64,000 nt of DNA from Actinomycetota bacterium (GTDB lineage: Bacteria > Actinomycetota > Acidimicrobiia > Acidimicrobiales > Aldehydirespiratoraceae), in the NCBI GenBank assembly GCA_029979265.1, contig JAPOHW010000009.1, forward strand, positions 62,001-126,000. Direction: 5' to 3'. The stretch's first letter is position 1. The number at the start of each line of letters is the position of its first letter. Made by a program: the position numbers and the translations under genes. The notes below the pieces were generated by a model. It searched no databases and was not told where the DNA came from. It saw nothing but the letters and a program-made list of their open reading frames with translations. Of this stretch, positions 8,191 through 16,808 are shown one piece after another.

Positions 8191-9222
8191 ATGCCCGTGT
8201 GCGCCTTCGTCTCATTTCGGTTGGGTCTCACCGATGGTGTCTCGGTCGTTGCGCAGCACTGGCAGGACGCAGTGGCCACGCTGGGATTCGACTCGTTCAC
8301 CGTCGCTGGTGAGGGGCCGGTCGACCGGACCGTAGCCGGACTCGAGATCGGCGCCGACGTTCCCCCCGCCGCCGGCTCCGTGCAGGAAGCGCTCGCCGAC
8401 GCCGACCTGATCGTGGTCGAGAATCTCTGCTCGATTCCTCTGAACCTCCCCGCAGCCCGTGCCGTGGCCGATGTGTGCCGAGGCCGGCCAACGGTGATGC
8501 ACCACCACGACCCCCCGTGGCAGCGCGCCCACTTCGCCCACATCACCGAACTCCCGGTCGACGATCCGGCATGGCGCCATGTGGTCATCAATGAACTGAC
8601 CCGCCGCGAGTTCGCCGAGCGGGGGCTTCGCGCCACCCGGATCTACAACGGATTCCCGCCACAAACCCCGGCTCGCAACGCATCGCATGTTCGTACTGCA
8701 CTCGACATCGCCACCGACGAGACCGTCCTCGCTCACCCGGTACGGGCGATTCCTCGCAAGGACGTCCCCACTGCCATCGCCCTGACCGAGGCGATCGGAG
8801 GCACCTACTGGTTGTGGGGACCGGCCGAAGACGGCTACGACGACGAACTGGCAGCCATCCTTGCCGCTGCGCGGTGTCGAGTCATCCATGGCGCCCCCGA
8901 CGTCGAACCGAGTGAGCTCTACCGGGCCGCAACCGCCGTGTTGTTCCCTTCGACCTGGGAGGGTTTCGGCAACCCCCCGGTCGAAGCGGCGCTCCACGGT
9001 CTTCCCGCCGCTGTCGGCCCGTACCCCGTGGCCGACGAGCTTCGCGCCCTCGGTTTTCGCTGGTTCCCGACCGACGATCACCGTCCGTTGCAGACCTATC
9101 TTGCCGATCCCGACCCGTCCCTCGTCGATCACAACCGCCGGGTCGCGCTCGAACGGCTCTCGCTCGATGCCATGACCGACGCAATCGAGGCACTGTTCGC
9201 GGAGGCCGGATGGCTACCGTGA
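8191..9222 (+). CDS. GT4-like family glycosyltransferase
   Basis: The 343-residue product has the two-Rossmann GT-B plan: an N-terminal domain beginning CAFVSFRLGLTDGVS, and a C-terminal nucleotide-sugar domain with the family-4 motif STWEGFGNPPVEAALHGLP near residues 255-275. It would transfer a hexose from a nucleotide sugar to an unknown acceptor. The start at 8191 lies 11 bases outside the divergent glycosidase start with no clear Shine-Dalgarno, so the message may be leaderless. Pairing with an MGH-type hydrolase suggests metabolism of a glycosylated compatible solute; this is inference. Confidence 0.7.
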   Translation: MPVCAFVSFRLGLTDGVSVVAQHWQDAVATLGFDSFTVAGEGPVDRTVAGLEIGADVPPAAGSVQEALADADLIVVENLCSIPLNLPAARAVADVCRGRPTVMHHHDPPWQRAHFAHITELPVDDPAWRHVVINELTRREFAERGLRATRIYNGFPPQTPARNASHVRTALDIATDETVLAHPVRAIPRKDVPTAIALTEAIGGTYWLWGPAEDGYDDELAAILAAARCRVIHGAPDVEPSELYRAATAVLFPSTWEGFGNPPVEAALHGLPAAVGPYPVADELRALGFRWFPTDDHRPLQTYLADPDPSLVDHNRRVALERLSLDAMTDAIEALFAEAGWLP

Positions 9223-9229
9223 ACGCTCG

Positions 9230-9520
9230 ATGACCGCCGATGAGACCCCGCGCGTGCCCGCCGCCGACCCGGTGCTCGCCCGACGGGCAACGGCAACCCG
9301 CCTTGCCCAACTCGGCCAACGCCTCGGCTACGCCCTGTTCGGACTTGCCCTCGTCGTGTTCTTCGTCGGGCTCACCACCACGTTCACGACCACGGTGTCG
9401 CAGATCATCATCGGCTGCATCGTCGGTGGCTCGATCGTGCTCGCCCCCGCCATCGTGGTCGGGTACGCAGTCAAGGCCGCTGCGCGCGATGACGTCGAAC
9501 AGGGCCGAGAGATCGGTTGA
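9230..9520 (+). CDS. Small two-helix membrane protein, unknown function
   Basis: This 96-residue product starts seven bases after the glycosyltransferase stop. It has an N-terminal soluble part of about 30 residues and two membrane helices (about 34-50 and 57-78) ending in an Asp/Glu-rich cytoplasmic tail. I do not recognise a family. The TGA shares bases with the ATG of the TetR gene (TGATG), so it sits in one transcriptional unit with the glycosyltransferase and the regulator. Confidence 0.6.
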   Translation: MTADETPRVPAADPVLARRATATRLAQLGQRLGYALFGLALVVFFVGLTTTFTTTVSQIIIGCIVGGSIVLAPAIVVGYAVKAAARDDVEQGREIG

Positions 9521-10113
9521 TGCCCCGCCTACCCGCCGCTGAACGCAGGGCTGCATTGGTCGAGGCAGCGATGCTCGTCTTTGCTGCCGAGGGCTACCAA
9601 GCCGCAACGATGGATGCGGTGGCGGCCGAGGCCGGCGTCACCAAGCCGGTCCTCTACCAACACTTCCCATCCAAGCGTGAGCTGTTCCTTCATCTCCTGA
9701 GCGACGTGGCCAGTCGCATGCGATCGGTCGTCGTCGATGCGGTCTCGGCCGCTGCCACCCCGTACGAGCAGGTGCAGTTCGGATTTCGCGCCTACTTCGA
9801 CTTCGTCTCGTCACACCCGGACGAGTTCCGGCTGTTGTTCGGCGAGGGTGTTCGCATCGACGAAACCTTCGCCCGAGAGGTCCATCAGGTCGAACGCGAG
9901 ATCGCAACGGTGATCGCCGACCTCATCACCATCGAGGGAGCATCGCCTGCCGCTCGGATGACGCTTGCCCATGGGATCGTCGGACTCGCGGAGGCGACGG
10001 GGCGGTACTGGACGCTCGATACCGATCGGCTCGATCTCGACACGATGACCGAACTCGTCACCGAACTGGCATGGCGTGGCCTGCGCGGTCGTCCCGAGGG
10101 CTTCAGCGACTGA
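9520..10113 (+). CDS. TetR/AcrR family transcriptional regulator
   Basis: The 197-residue product has an N-terminal TetR helix-turn-helix (about residues 20-50) with the typical segment AGVTKPVLYQHFPSKRELF, and an all-helical ligand-binding C-terminal domain. The ligand is unknown. The ATG at 9520 overlaps the stop of the upstream small membrane protein gene, so it is probably co-transcribed with it and could regulate this unit. The last 11 bases overlap the convergent Nudix gene. Confidence 0.85.
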   Translation: MPRLPAAERRAALVEAAMLVFAAEGYQAATMDAVAAEAGVTKPVLYQHFPSKRELFLHLLSDVASRMRSVVVDAVSAAATPYEQVQFGFRAYFDFVSSHPDEFRLLFGEGVRIDETFAREVHQVEREIATVIADLITIEGASPAARMTLAHGIVGLAEATGRYWTLDTDRLDLDTMTELVTELAWRGLRGRPEGFSD

Positions 10114-10618
10114 CGCGTCCCCCCTGTTCGGGCGGTGGGGTGATGTCGATCGGCTCAGCCGGGATCTGACCAGCAACAAGGGCGGGCAAGAACTCGCGCA
10201 AGCGGGCGGGCACGGTGGGCGACGTGTCGGCGAGCAGGTCATCGACACTCCACCATCGTGCACCCATGAATGCTGCAGCCTCGAGCGCCTCGAGACCCTT
10301 CGGATCGTAGGTTCCACCGTCGCACCACGCCACGTGAATCCGATCGTCGGACTCGAAGTGGTAGCCGGCGAAGTCGTACTCGGTCTGCTGGACCCACACG
10401 CACGGGCCCATCTCGACATTGGGAATACCGGTCTCCTCGTGGAGTTCGCGAAGTGCAGCGGCGCCGGAGTCTTCGTTCCACCCCATGCCGCCACCGGGGA
10501 TCTCCCACCAATCGGGCTTGTAGGGATCGATCGGATCCTCGGCGTGAATCAGGAAGACTCGATCCTCCCGATCGAGGAGCACGACTCGAGCCGCGGGGCG
10601 GCGAAGGGTGAAGGTCAC
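10103..10618 (-). CDS. Nudix hydrolase
   Basis: This 171-residue Nudix-fold pyrophosphohydrolase carries a complete Nudix box at residues 43-65 (G-x5-E-x7-REL-x-EE-x-GI), with metal-binding Glu61 and Glu62. An IPGGGMGWNED segment and a downstream WWSVDDLL match the ADP-ribose/NDP-sugar-like Nudix proteins often found singly in actinobacteria. The substrate cannot be told from sequence. The start is the GTG at 10618; a longer frame upstream has no family similarity. Its stop overlaps the TetR gene by 11 bases. Confidence 0.85.
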   Translation of the reverse strand: MTFTLRRPAARVVLLDREDRVFLIHAEDPIDPYKPDWWEIPGGGMGWNEDSGAAALRELHEETGIPNVEMGPCVWVQQTEYDFAGYHFESDDRIHVAWCDGGTYDPKGLEALEAAAFMGARWWSVDDLLADTSPTVPARLREFLPALVAGQIPAEPIDITPPPEQGGRVSR

Positions 10619-10629
10619 GCCCGACGAAA

Positions 10630-11427
10630 CTAGCGGGCGACGCGCAGCACGACCTCTTGCGCGACCGTTGCGACGTGTCGACCGTCGCTGCTCCACAGGT
10701 CTCCCTGGGCGACACCGCGGCCGCCCCGAACGCCGCTCGAACGAAAGTCGTGCAACGTCCACTCCGAGGCCGGCGTGAGGTCGTGGAACCAGACGGCGTG
10801 ATCGAGTGACGCACCGAAGTACGTTCGTTCGCTCTCTGGCGCACTGAAGTCGGGGCGACCGAGGGGGTGGGCGTACATGACGGCCTCGGTGGGGAGATCA
10901 TCGGATGCAAACGTGTGGGCGACCGCCTCCATCAGCGGGGAGGGTGTGTAGTCGTCGCCGATGCGGACCCAGGCGCGCGCCCGCGCCTCAGGGTCCGACT
11001 TACGGACCATCGGTGGAACGAACGAGTCCTCCGGTGCGTCAGGATCGAACGCAACGTCGTCCGGCATTGCAATGGTGAGCGACTCGGGTTCGTCCTCGGG
11101 TCGTTGAAACGACACGGACAGGTTGAGCATCACCCCACTGGCCTGGCGGGCAAGCACCCGCCGGGTTACGAACGAACGGCCGTTTCGGATTCGGTCGACC
11201 TCGTACGTGATCGGCTCGTCGGAGATCCCCTGCCGAATGAAGTAGACGTGTATCGAGTGCGGCAGGTAGGCGGCCTCGACCGTCTGTGCAGCGGCGTACA
11301 GTCCCTGGGCCGCAACCTGGCCTCCGTAGACCCGACCCCACGGGTAGTGCATGTTCGGCGCGAGCCAGACGTCGGGGTCTGTCTCGCGCATCTCGAAGAG
11401 TTCACGAAACGTTCCAACAGCTTCCAT
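10630..11427 (-). CDS. tesB: Acyl-CoA thioesterase II (TesB-like)
   Basis: The 265-residue product is a double hot-dog thioesterase. The N-terminal half contains RVYGGQVAAQGLYAA, and the C-terminal half contains the catalytic Asp in SLDHAVWFH, a Thr/Ser in the following strand, and the Gln in VAQEV, the triad known from E. coli TesB. It hydrolyses medium- and long-chain acyl-CoA. It lies 11 bases upstream of the Nudix gene on the same strand and is divergent from the VOC gene at 11462. Confidence 0.85.
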   Translation of the reverse strand: MEAVGTFRELFEMRETDPDVWLAPNMHYPWGRVYGGQVAAQGLYAAAQTVEAAYLPHSIHVYFIRQGISDEPITYEVDRIRNGRSFVTRRVLARQASGVMLNLSVSFQRPEDEPESLTIAMPDDVAFDPDAPEDSFVPPMVRKSDPEARARAWVRIGDDYTPSPLMEAVAHTFASDDLPTEAVMYAHPLGRPDFSAPESERTYFGASLDHAVWFHDLTPASEWTLHDFRSSGVRGGRGVAQGDLWSSDGRHVATVAQEVVLRVAR

Positions 11428-11461
11428 GGTCTCGGACCCTAGGCCGTGGCACCATCCACGA

Positions 11462-12106
11462 GTGATCACATCCATCGACCGCGCTCACCAGCTCCGCGCT
11501 CTCCTCGTCGGCGACGAACCGAGTGCGTGGGAGGCTGCCGGATTCACCGTGACCGCTGGCGCCGTGCTGGTCGGGACGACCGTGGTGGTCCTCGACCCAA
11601 CGCTGGCCTCCGGCATCGTTCGAGCCGATGTCAGCAGCCTCGGTGACGACACCGACGGCTTGCCGATCGGCCCGATCGAAACACCGAACACTCCCCCGCA
11701 AGAGCATCGCAATATGGTGTGCGGATTCGATCACCTCGTCGTCATGTCCCCGGCGATCCAACGAACGAGCGACGCCCTCGTCCGAGCCGGCCTCGACCTT
11801 CGCCGATCTCGAACCTTCCCGGTTGGCGGCCAAACGCGACGCCAAGACTTTTTCTGGCTTGGTGATGTGATCCTCGAGCTCGTGGGTGTCGATGGCGTCA
11901 CGGATGACGGACCTGCGACATTGTGGGGTCTCGCATTCGAGTGCGATGACCTCGACGCAGCGGTGAGCGAACTCGGGGAAGCCGTCGGGCCGGTCAAGGA
12001 CGCCGTGCAGGCCGGACGACGAATTGCCACCATTCGTTCCCGCGAGCTCGGCATCTCCGTACCGATCGCACTCATGTCGCGCCATGTCCGGCGTGGCGAT
12101 GACTGA
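11462..12106 (+). CDS. Glyoxalase/VOC-like domain protein with N-terminal extension
   Basis: The product (214 residues from GTG 11462) has an N-terminal part of about 80 residues resembling a small uncharacterised domain, then a glyoxalase-like (VOC) half beginning FDHLVVMSPAI (about residue 91), with RRQDFFWLGDVILELVG and LAFECDDLDAAV typical of PF13468-like proteins. The metal ligands of glyoxalase I are not obvious, so no reaction can be assigned. The gene is divergent from tesB. Confidence 0.6.
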   Translation: MITSIDRAHQLRALLVGDEPSAWEAAGFTVTAGAVLVGTTVVVLDPTLASGIVRADVSSLGDDTDGLPIGPIETPNTPPQEHRNMVCGFDHLVVMSPAIQRTSDALVRAGLDLRRSRTFPVGGQTRRQDFFWLGDVILELVGVDGVTDDGPATLWGLAFECDDLDAAVSELGEAVGPVKDAVQAGRRIATIRSRELGISVPIALMSRHVRRGDD

Positions 12107-12121
12107 CGCAGTTGCCGCTGT

Positions 12122-12478
12122 ATGTTGCTGTCGATGGGGCGTTTCCACCTCGTTCTGGCCGTCGTGGCGGTCACCGCATTGCTGGTCGGATGTGGCAACG
12201 ACAACCAGACGCCCGTGCTCGAACCTGCGTCGACGAGTTCCACGTCCCCCACCTCGGCACCGTCCACCGATGCCGTCGACGATGGTGCCGGACCCGCCGA
12301 CCCCACATCCGGAACCGATGAGTCGATCGACGATGAGGACGCGACGGGTGGCGCGACCTCCACCGCCGCACCCGGCGCCACGATCACCACGACCAGCGAG
12401 CGACGCGACCCCGGTGACCCGGACTATCCGACGACGCAGCCGAGTCCGCCGGCGACCTACCCCGTCACCGGTGACTGA
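12122..12478 (+). CDS. Small Ser/Thr/Pro-rich lipoprotein
   Basis: This 118-residue product has a signal peptide with a good lipobox LVGC (Cys24, counting from the ATG at 12122; an ATG at 12134 is equally likely), followed by a low-complexity tail rich in Thr, Ser, Pro, Asp and Gly. No domain is recognisable. It is probably an exported, lipid-anchored surface protein. Its stop codon lies inside the hairpin at 12473-12501. Confidence 0.6.
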   Translation: MLLSMGRFHLVLAVVAVTALLVGCGNDNQTPVLEPASTSSTSPTSAPSTDAVDDGAGPADPTSGTDESIDDEDATGGATSTAAPGATITTTSERRDPGDPDYPTTQPSPPATYPVTGD

Positions 12479-12501
12479 CCGGCTGGCAGTCCTGGTCAGT
12501 C
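12473..12501. terminator. Bidirectional terminator-like hairpin between convergent genes
   Basis: A perfect 8-bp stem (GACTGACC at 12473-12480 with GGTCAGTC at 12494-12501) closes a 13-base loop. The stop codon of the plus-strand lipoprotein gene lies in the left arm and that of the minus-strand PNPOx-like gene in the right arm. There is no clear U-run on either side, so termination strength is uncertain. Confidence 0.45.
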
Positions 12502-12825
12502 GGTGGGAGCGGGGCGATGGTGCACTCCCGACACAGCGCGAACGCGAACCACACCGTCGGGTTGGATCTCGTCGACCACGGCATCGACGATGAGGCTCAT
12601 CGGCTCCCGATCGGTTGCCGGCCACAGCAGGCCCAGCGTTGCATGCTGACCGAGTAGCTCGACCGAGCGTCGACCGAGGCCGATCGTGATCATGATGCCC
12701 TCGATCTGCGGCGAGACGTGCGTGACGCGCGGTGGGCCATCCGGGGCAGAGACGGCGGCGTAGGCAGTCGGGCCGTACCGCCGTGCTACCTCCGACAGCT
12801 CCTCGAGCGCGACCTCCATACTCAT
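12496..12825 (-). CDS. Pyridoxamine 5'-phosphate oxidase-like (split-barrel) small protein
   Basis: The 109-residue product looks like a short FMN/F420-binding split-barrel protein: an initial helix, then AYAAVSAPDGPPRVTHVSPQ, a strand with SVELLGQHATLGLLWP, and a final VRVRAVSGVHH strand. Such proteins bind flavin, F420 or heme. It is shorter than typical family members (130-150), so some elements may be missing. The start may be the Met at residue 1 or 3. Confidence 0.55.
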   Translation of the reverse strand: MSMEVALEELSEVARRYGPTAYAAVSAPDGPPRVTHVSPQIEGIMITIGLGRRSVELLGQHATLGLLWPATDREPMSLIVDAVVDEIQPDGVVRVRAVSGVHHRPAPTD

Positions 12826-12878
12826 GGTTGCAACGTACCCGACCCACCGTCGCGGCGTTGGTCACCGATGACCGTCGA

Positions 12879-14072
12879 TCAGAGCCGAGCGATCACGTCA
12901 CCCCGAGTACCCGAGACGACCCAGCCACCGACGCCGACGAAGTGGGCGAGGTCGTCGAGTGCTCGACGCATCCCGACGACGACGGCGGTCTCGTCGACCT
13001 GATCCTCACTGAACGCGCTCAGGACTCGGAGCACGCCTTCGGCTCGGTCGGTCTTGAGGTCGCAACGGCCGACGATGCGATCGCCGAGGAGCAACGGCAG
13101 CACGTAGTACCCGTACCGGCGCCTGTCGGCCGGCACATAGATCTCGATCTTGTACTCGAAGCCGAAGAGTCGTTCACCCCGCTCCCGAAACCATACGACC
13201 GGGTCGAACGGAGAGACGAAGGTGCACACGTCGATCGACCGGGGTTGCACGGCACGGGGATGCAACAGTGCCGGTCGAGACCATCCTTCGACGGCGACCT
13301 CGATCAGTTCCTCGTTCTCGACCAGTTCGTCGAGACGTTCCTTGGCCGATCGCTTCGGCAGGCGGTAGTAGTCGACGAGATCGGCCACCGCGCCAATCCC
13401 GACGCTGGCCGCAGCCCGCCGCAGCAACTCGCGATGCGCTTCCTCCTCGCTGGGAGTCGCCATCGCGAGGATCTCCGGCGGAACGATCCGGTCCAGGAGA
13501 TCGAACTCCTTCACGAATCCCGGCCGTCGGCGGATACCGACCTCGCCGATCCGGAACAGCCAGTCGAGTGCAACCGCACCTTCGGATCGACTTCCCCACC
13601 ACTCACCGTGACGAGGCCGAGGGTCCTCGAGTTCTCCGGGAGCCAAGCGGCCGCGCTCACGCACTTGGGCCAGCACCTCGTCGATGTACGTTGCATTGTC
13701 GGCGGCATAGGCAACCAACTGTCCCCACGTCTGACCGCGACGCGATCGCTCCTTGTGCCAACGCAGCAACGGCTCGGATTCGACCGGAAGCAAGCTCGCC
13801 TCGTGGCTCCACGCCTCGAACCACTCGCCGTGCTCGTAGGCGATGCGATCGAGAAGGCCGGGGTCGTAGGGGCCGAGCCGGGAGAACGGCGGCATGTACT
13901 GGGTGCGCATCACGACCGGAACCGAGTCGAGTTGCAGGAGGCCGAGCCGACGCATGACCCGCCGGAGGTGGCGGCGATCGACTGCTCCGGTGGGATCGGG
14001 GTCGCCGAACCCTTGGGCATGGAGGGCGATTCGACGGGCAGCCGCAGCAGAGAGTGCGGGCAATCGGCGCAT
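12879..14072 (-). CDS. Winged-helix protein of the YcaQ (crosslink-repair DNA glycosylase-like) family
   Basis: The 397-residue product fits the HTH_42 family, whose E. coli member YcaQ unhooks DNA interstrand crosslinks. The diagnostic QLDSV motif (about residue 38) is followed by RTQYMPPFSRLGPYD, EWFEAWSHEASLLP and a C-terminal FSPFDP-like block (SPFDPVVWFRERGERLFGFEY). The first in-frame ATG with family similarity is at 14072; the longer upstream frame is spurious. It is divergent from the MFS gene at 14124. Activity on DNA is inferred from the family only. Confidence 0.8.
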   Translation of the reverse strand: MRRLPALSAAAARRIALHAQGFGDPDPTGAVDRRHLRRVMRRLGLLQLDSVPVVMRTQYMPPFSRLGPYDPGLLDRIAYEHGEWFEAWSHEASLLPVESEPLLRWHKERSRRGQTWGQLVAYAADNATYIDEVLAQVRERGRLAPGELEDPRPRHGEWWGSRSEGAVALDWLFRIGEVGIRRRPGFVKEFDLLDRIVPPEILAMATPSEEEAHRELLRRAAASVGIGAVADLVDYYRLPKRSAKERLDELVENEELIEVAVEGWSRPALLHPRAVQPRSIDVCTFVSPFDPVVWFRERGERLFGFEYKIEIYVPADRRRYGYYVLPLLLGDRIVGRCDLKTDRAEGVLRVLSAFSEDQVDETAVVVGMRRALDDLAHFVGVGGWVVSGTRGDVIARL

Positions 14073-14123
14073 GCGCGGAGTACAGCACGCGTCGGCGCAG
14101 GCTGCCATCCGTACACTCGCCCG

Positions 14124-15350
14124 ATGCCGAAACGCTTCGCCGGGTGGCGGGTCCTCGCCCTGGCAACCATTGTCATGGGCCTCACCGGCCCCGGACAGAC
14201 GATCGGCATCAGCGTCTTCATCGACCATTTCGCCGATTCGCTCGGTTTGACGAAGAACCAGATCTCGGCCGGATATGCAATCGGGACCTTGTGCGGCTCG
14301 CTCACCCTGCCGACGGTCGGGCAGCTCATCGACCGCCACGGAGTGCGGCGGGCGATGGTGACGATCGCAAGCTTGTTTGCGCTCGGGCTGGTGTTCATGA
14401 GCGGGGTGCAGGGCCTGGTCATGCTCACGATCGGGTTCTTCTTCATTCGCATGCTCGGTCAGGGTTCGCTGTCGCTCGTCTCAACCGTGGCCATCTCGCT
14501 GTGGTTCGACCGGCGGCGAGGGTTCGCACTCGGTATCGCGATGACGATCTCGTCGTCGATCATGGCCCTCGTCCCCGTGGCCCTGTCGTTCGCGATCGAT
14601 CGGGTCGGCTGGCGGGATGCATGGGTCGTGGCGGCCGCAACCATCGCTGTGGTGGTGATCCCCATCAGCTGGTTCGGCATCATCGATCGACCGTCGACGA
14701 TCGGTCAGCTCCCCGACGGTGCACCGGTCCCGGAGACCGACGATCACCCCGTGATCGAAGAATGGGGGATCGAACGCAACGAGGCACTGCGGAGTCGGGC
14801 CTTCTGGATTCTGGCACTGGCCACGTCGCTGACCAGCATGTTGAGCACTGCGTTGAACTTCCACCAGATCGCGTTGCTCGGCGAGAGTGGGTTCAGCGAG
14901 ACCGCAGCCGCCGTCATGTTCCTGCCGCAGGTGATCGGCACATTCGTCGGCAGCCCAGGGATGGGAATCGTGATCGACCGGGTCGGTACCCGCTATGCGC
15001 CAGCTGCGACGTTGGTCGGCCTCTCGGCAACATTGTTGCTGGCGGGCACGGTCACGTCGACGGTTGGCGTGATCGCCTACGCCACATGGTTCGGGTTCCA
15101 GGCCGGCACGGTACGCACCCTCGGCGCGGCGCTCATCCCCAACTGGTTCGGCACCCGCCATCTCGGTTCGATCCAGGGCTCCATGACCTTCTTGGGCGTG
15201 CTGGCGTCGGCGGCAGGCCCGATCGCGTTCTCGCTGACCGAGACCGCGAGCGGTAGCTTCCGGCAATCCGCGACACTGTGGATGATGGCACCGCTGATCG
15301 CCGCCGCCTTTGCCCTCAGCAAGCGCCCCGTCCCCGATCGCGCCCGATGA
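14124..15350 (+). CDS. MFS transporter, monocarboxylate/oxalate carrier-like
   Basis: This 408-residue membrane carrier has about twelve hydrophobic segments and the loop 2-3 motif GQLIDRHGVRRA. The N-terminal pattern (GWRVLALATIVMGLTGPGQTIG) and the GYAIGTLCGS segment resemble the MCT/OFA type of MFS carriers of organic anions. The ATG at 14124 gives the correct first helix; earlier in-frame Met codons lie in non-homologous sequence antisense to the YcaQ gene. Its stop overlaps the hemolysin III start (ATGA), so the two are coupled. The substrate is unknown. Confidence 0.78.
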   Translation: MPKRFAGWRVLALATIVMGLTGPGQTIGISVFIDHFADSLGLTKNQISAGYAIGTLCGSLTLPTVGQLIDRHGVRRAMVTIASLFALGLVFMSGVQGLVMLTIGFFFIRMLGQGSLSLVSTVAISLWFDRRRGFALGIAMTISSSIMALVPVALSFAIDRVGWRDAWVVAAATIAVVVIPISWFGIIDRPSTIGQLPDGAPVPETDDHPVIEEWGIERNEALRSRAFWILALATSLTSMLSTALNFHQIALLGESGFSETAAAVMFLPQVIGTFVGSPGMGIVIDRVGTRYAPAATLVGLSATLLLAGTVTSTVGVIAYATWFGFQAGTVRTLGAALIPNWFGTRHLGSIQGSMTFLGVLASAAGPIAFSLTETASGSFRQSATLWMMAPLIAAAFALSKRPVPDRAR

Positions 15351-16000
15351 CCCGAGCTGCGCTCCCACGACCACGCCTCCGCGGGGTCAGTCACCAGTTC
15401 GCCTTCGTCTCTGCATCGACGTTGGCGCCGCTCATGATTGTGGCGGCGCCCGGTGGTGTGCCTCGGATCGTCACTGGGGTGTACGTGGTTGCGATCGTCG
15501 GCCTCTTCGGAATCAGCGCCCTCTATCACCGGCTCACCTGGGGTGCCCGGGGGCGGACCATCATGCGGCGTCTCGACCACTCGATGATCTTCGTCACCAT
15601 CGCCGCGACCTATACCCCCATTGCCGTGTTCACACTCGATCAGGACACCGCCCGTTGGATTCTTCCGACGGTCTGGATCGGCGCCGTCGTCGGCATCGTG
15701 ACTCGGCTGGTCTGGGCTGCCGCCCCTGCTCCTCTCGTCGCTGCGCCGTATCTGGCGCTCGGCTGGGTCGCCGTGGCAGCCCTGCCCGCCCTCCTCGACG
15801 GACTCGGTACGGCCGGCTTCGTGCTGATCGTGAGTGGAGGCTGCCTCTACTCGTCGGGCGCAGTGTTCTACGCCCTGCGCCGTCCGAACCCGTGGCCCCA
15901 CTGGTTCGGCTACCACGAGATCTTTCACCTGTTCGTGATCGGTGGCGTGGCACTCCACTACGCCGCGATCGCGTTCTACGCCGTACCCAGAGCCGCCTGA
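15347..16000 (+). CDS. Hemolysin III / PAQR-family membrane protein (YqfA-like)
   Basis: The 217-residue product has seven membrane segments and the PAQR zinc-site pattern: SALYH (Ser-x3-His) in helix 2, LDHSMIF (Asp) at helix 3 and HEIFH (His-x3-His) before the last helix. Bacterial members are called hemolysin III, but their physiological activity, perhaps a zinc-dependent lipid hydrolase, is not settled. It is translationally coupled to the MFS gene upstream through an ATGA overlap. Confidence 0.85.
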   Translation: MTRAALPRPRLRGVSHQFAFVSASTLAPLMIVAAPGGVPRIVTGVYVVAIVGLFGISALYHRLTWGARGRTIMRRLDHSMIFVTIAATYTPIAVFTLDQDTARWILPTVWIGAVVGIVTRLVWAAAPAPLVAAPYLALGWVAVAALPALLDGLGTAGFVLIVSGGCLYSSGAVFYALRRPNPWPHWFGYHEIFHLFVIGGVALHYAAIAFYAVPRAA

Positions 16001-16001
16001 C

Positions 16002-16039
16002 AACGGAACATCCCCCGGCGCAATGGGCGATGCTCCGTT
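16002..16039. terminator. Terminator-like inverted repeat between convergent genes
   Basis: An 11-bp imperfect inverted repeat (arms 16002-16012 and 16029-16039, one mismatch, around ACGGAACATC and GATGCTCCGT) fills most of the 55-base gap between the hemolysin III gene and the convergent crotonase gene. It could end transcription in both directions; no strong U-run is present. Confidence 0.45.
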
Positions 16040-16055
16040 GCCGTTTCGGCGAAGA

Positions 16056-16808
16056 TCAGGTGCCGGTCCAGTTCGGTTCCCGCTTCTCGGCGAACGCCTT
16101 CGGACCTTCCTTGGCATCGTTGCTGCCGAACACCGCGCCCATCAATGTCGACTGCAGCTCCCACAACGCTGCCTCGTCGTAGCCCTGCGCAGCCGCCTTC
16201 ACCAGCTTCTTGCTCGCAGCAACAGCGAGGGGAGCGTTCTTGGCGATCCGCTCGGCGAGCGCGATGGCCGCCTCGAGCGCCCCACCGTCATCGGTGACCT
16301 GGGAGAGCAGGCCGAAGTCGAGCGCCTCCTGGGCAGAGATGTTGTCGCCGGTGACAGCCATCTCCATCGCCTTGGCGTAGCCCACTCTGGCCGGGAGGCG
16401 CATCACGCCGCCACCGGCGGCGAACAGGCCCACTTTCACTTCGCGGATACCGAACTTGGCGCTGCTCCCGGCGACCATCAGATCACACGAGAGCGCCAGC
16501 TCGAGACCACCGGCGATGGCGAAGCCCTCGACAGCAGCGATGAGCGGTTTCTCTGCACCGGCCTGGATGAACGCCTGCATCGGCCCGATGTCCTCGCCCG
16601 CAGCAAAGGCCTTGAGGTCCATGCCGGAACTGAAGCCTTTGCCTGCGCCGGTGAGGACGCCGGCGGTGAGGCCGGAATCGTTGTTGAGTTCCTGGACGGC
16701 ATTCCACAATCCGTGCGACAGATCACCGTTGATGGCGTTCATCGCCTCCGGGCGGTTGAGCGTGATGATCATCACGCGATCCCGCTTCTCGGTGAGGACG
16801 GCGCTCAT
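16056..16808 (-). CDS. Enoyl-CoA hydratase/isomerase (crotonase family)
   Basis: The 250-residue crotonase-fold enzyme should hydrate or isomerise a 2-enoyl-CoA. Both catalytic Glu residues of true hydratases appear to be present, in GGLELALSCD and in FGIREVKVG; the oxyanion loop KGFSSGMDLKAF is typical. ATG 16808 overlaps the stop of the upstream SDR gene (ATGA). With the SDR and the thiolase it completes hydration, oxidation and thiolysis steps of one beta-oxidation cycle under the MarR gene. Confidence 0.88.
   Translation of the reverse strand: MSAVLTEKRDRVMIITLNRPEAMNAINGDLSHGLWNAVQELNNDSGLTAGVLTGAGKGFSSGMDLKAFAAGEDIGPMQAFIQAGAEKPLIAAVEGFAIAGGLELALSCDLMVAGSSAKFGIREVKVGLFAAGGGVMRLPARVGYAKAMEMAVTGDNISAQEALDFGLLSQVTDDGGALEAAIALAERIAKNAPLAVAASKKLVKAAAQGYDEAALWELQSTLMGAVFGSNDAKEGPKAFAEKREPNWTGT

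Noticed and set aside
12732-14120. N-terminal 460 codons of the long plus-strand frame that includes the MFS gene
   Set aside because: They are antisense to the YcaQ-like gene and non-hydrophobic; the carrier clearly begins at 14124.
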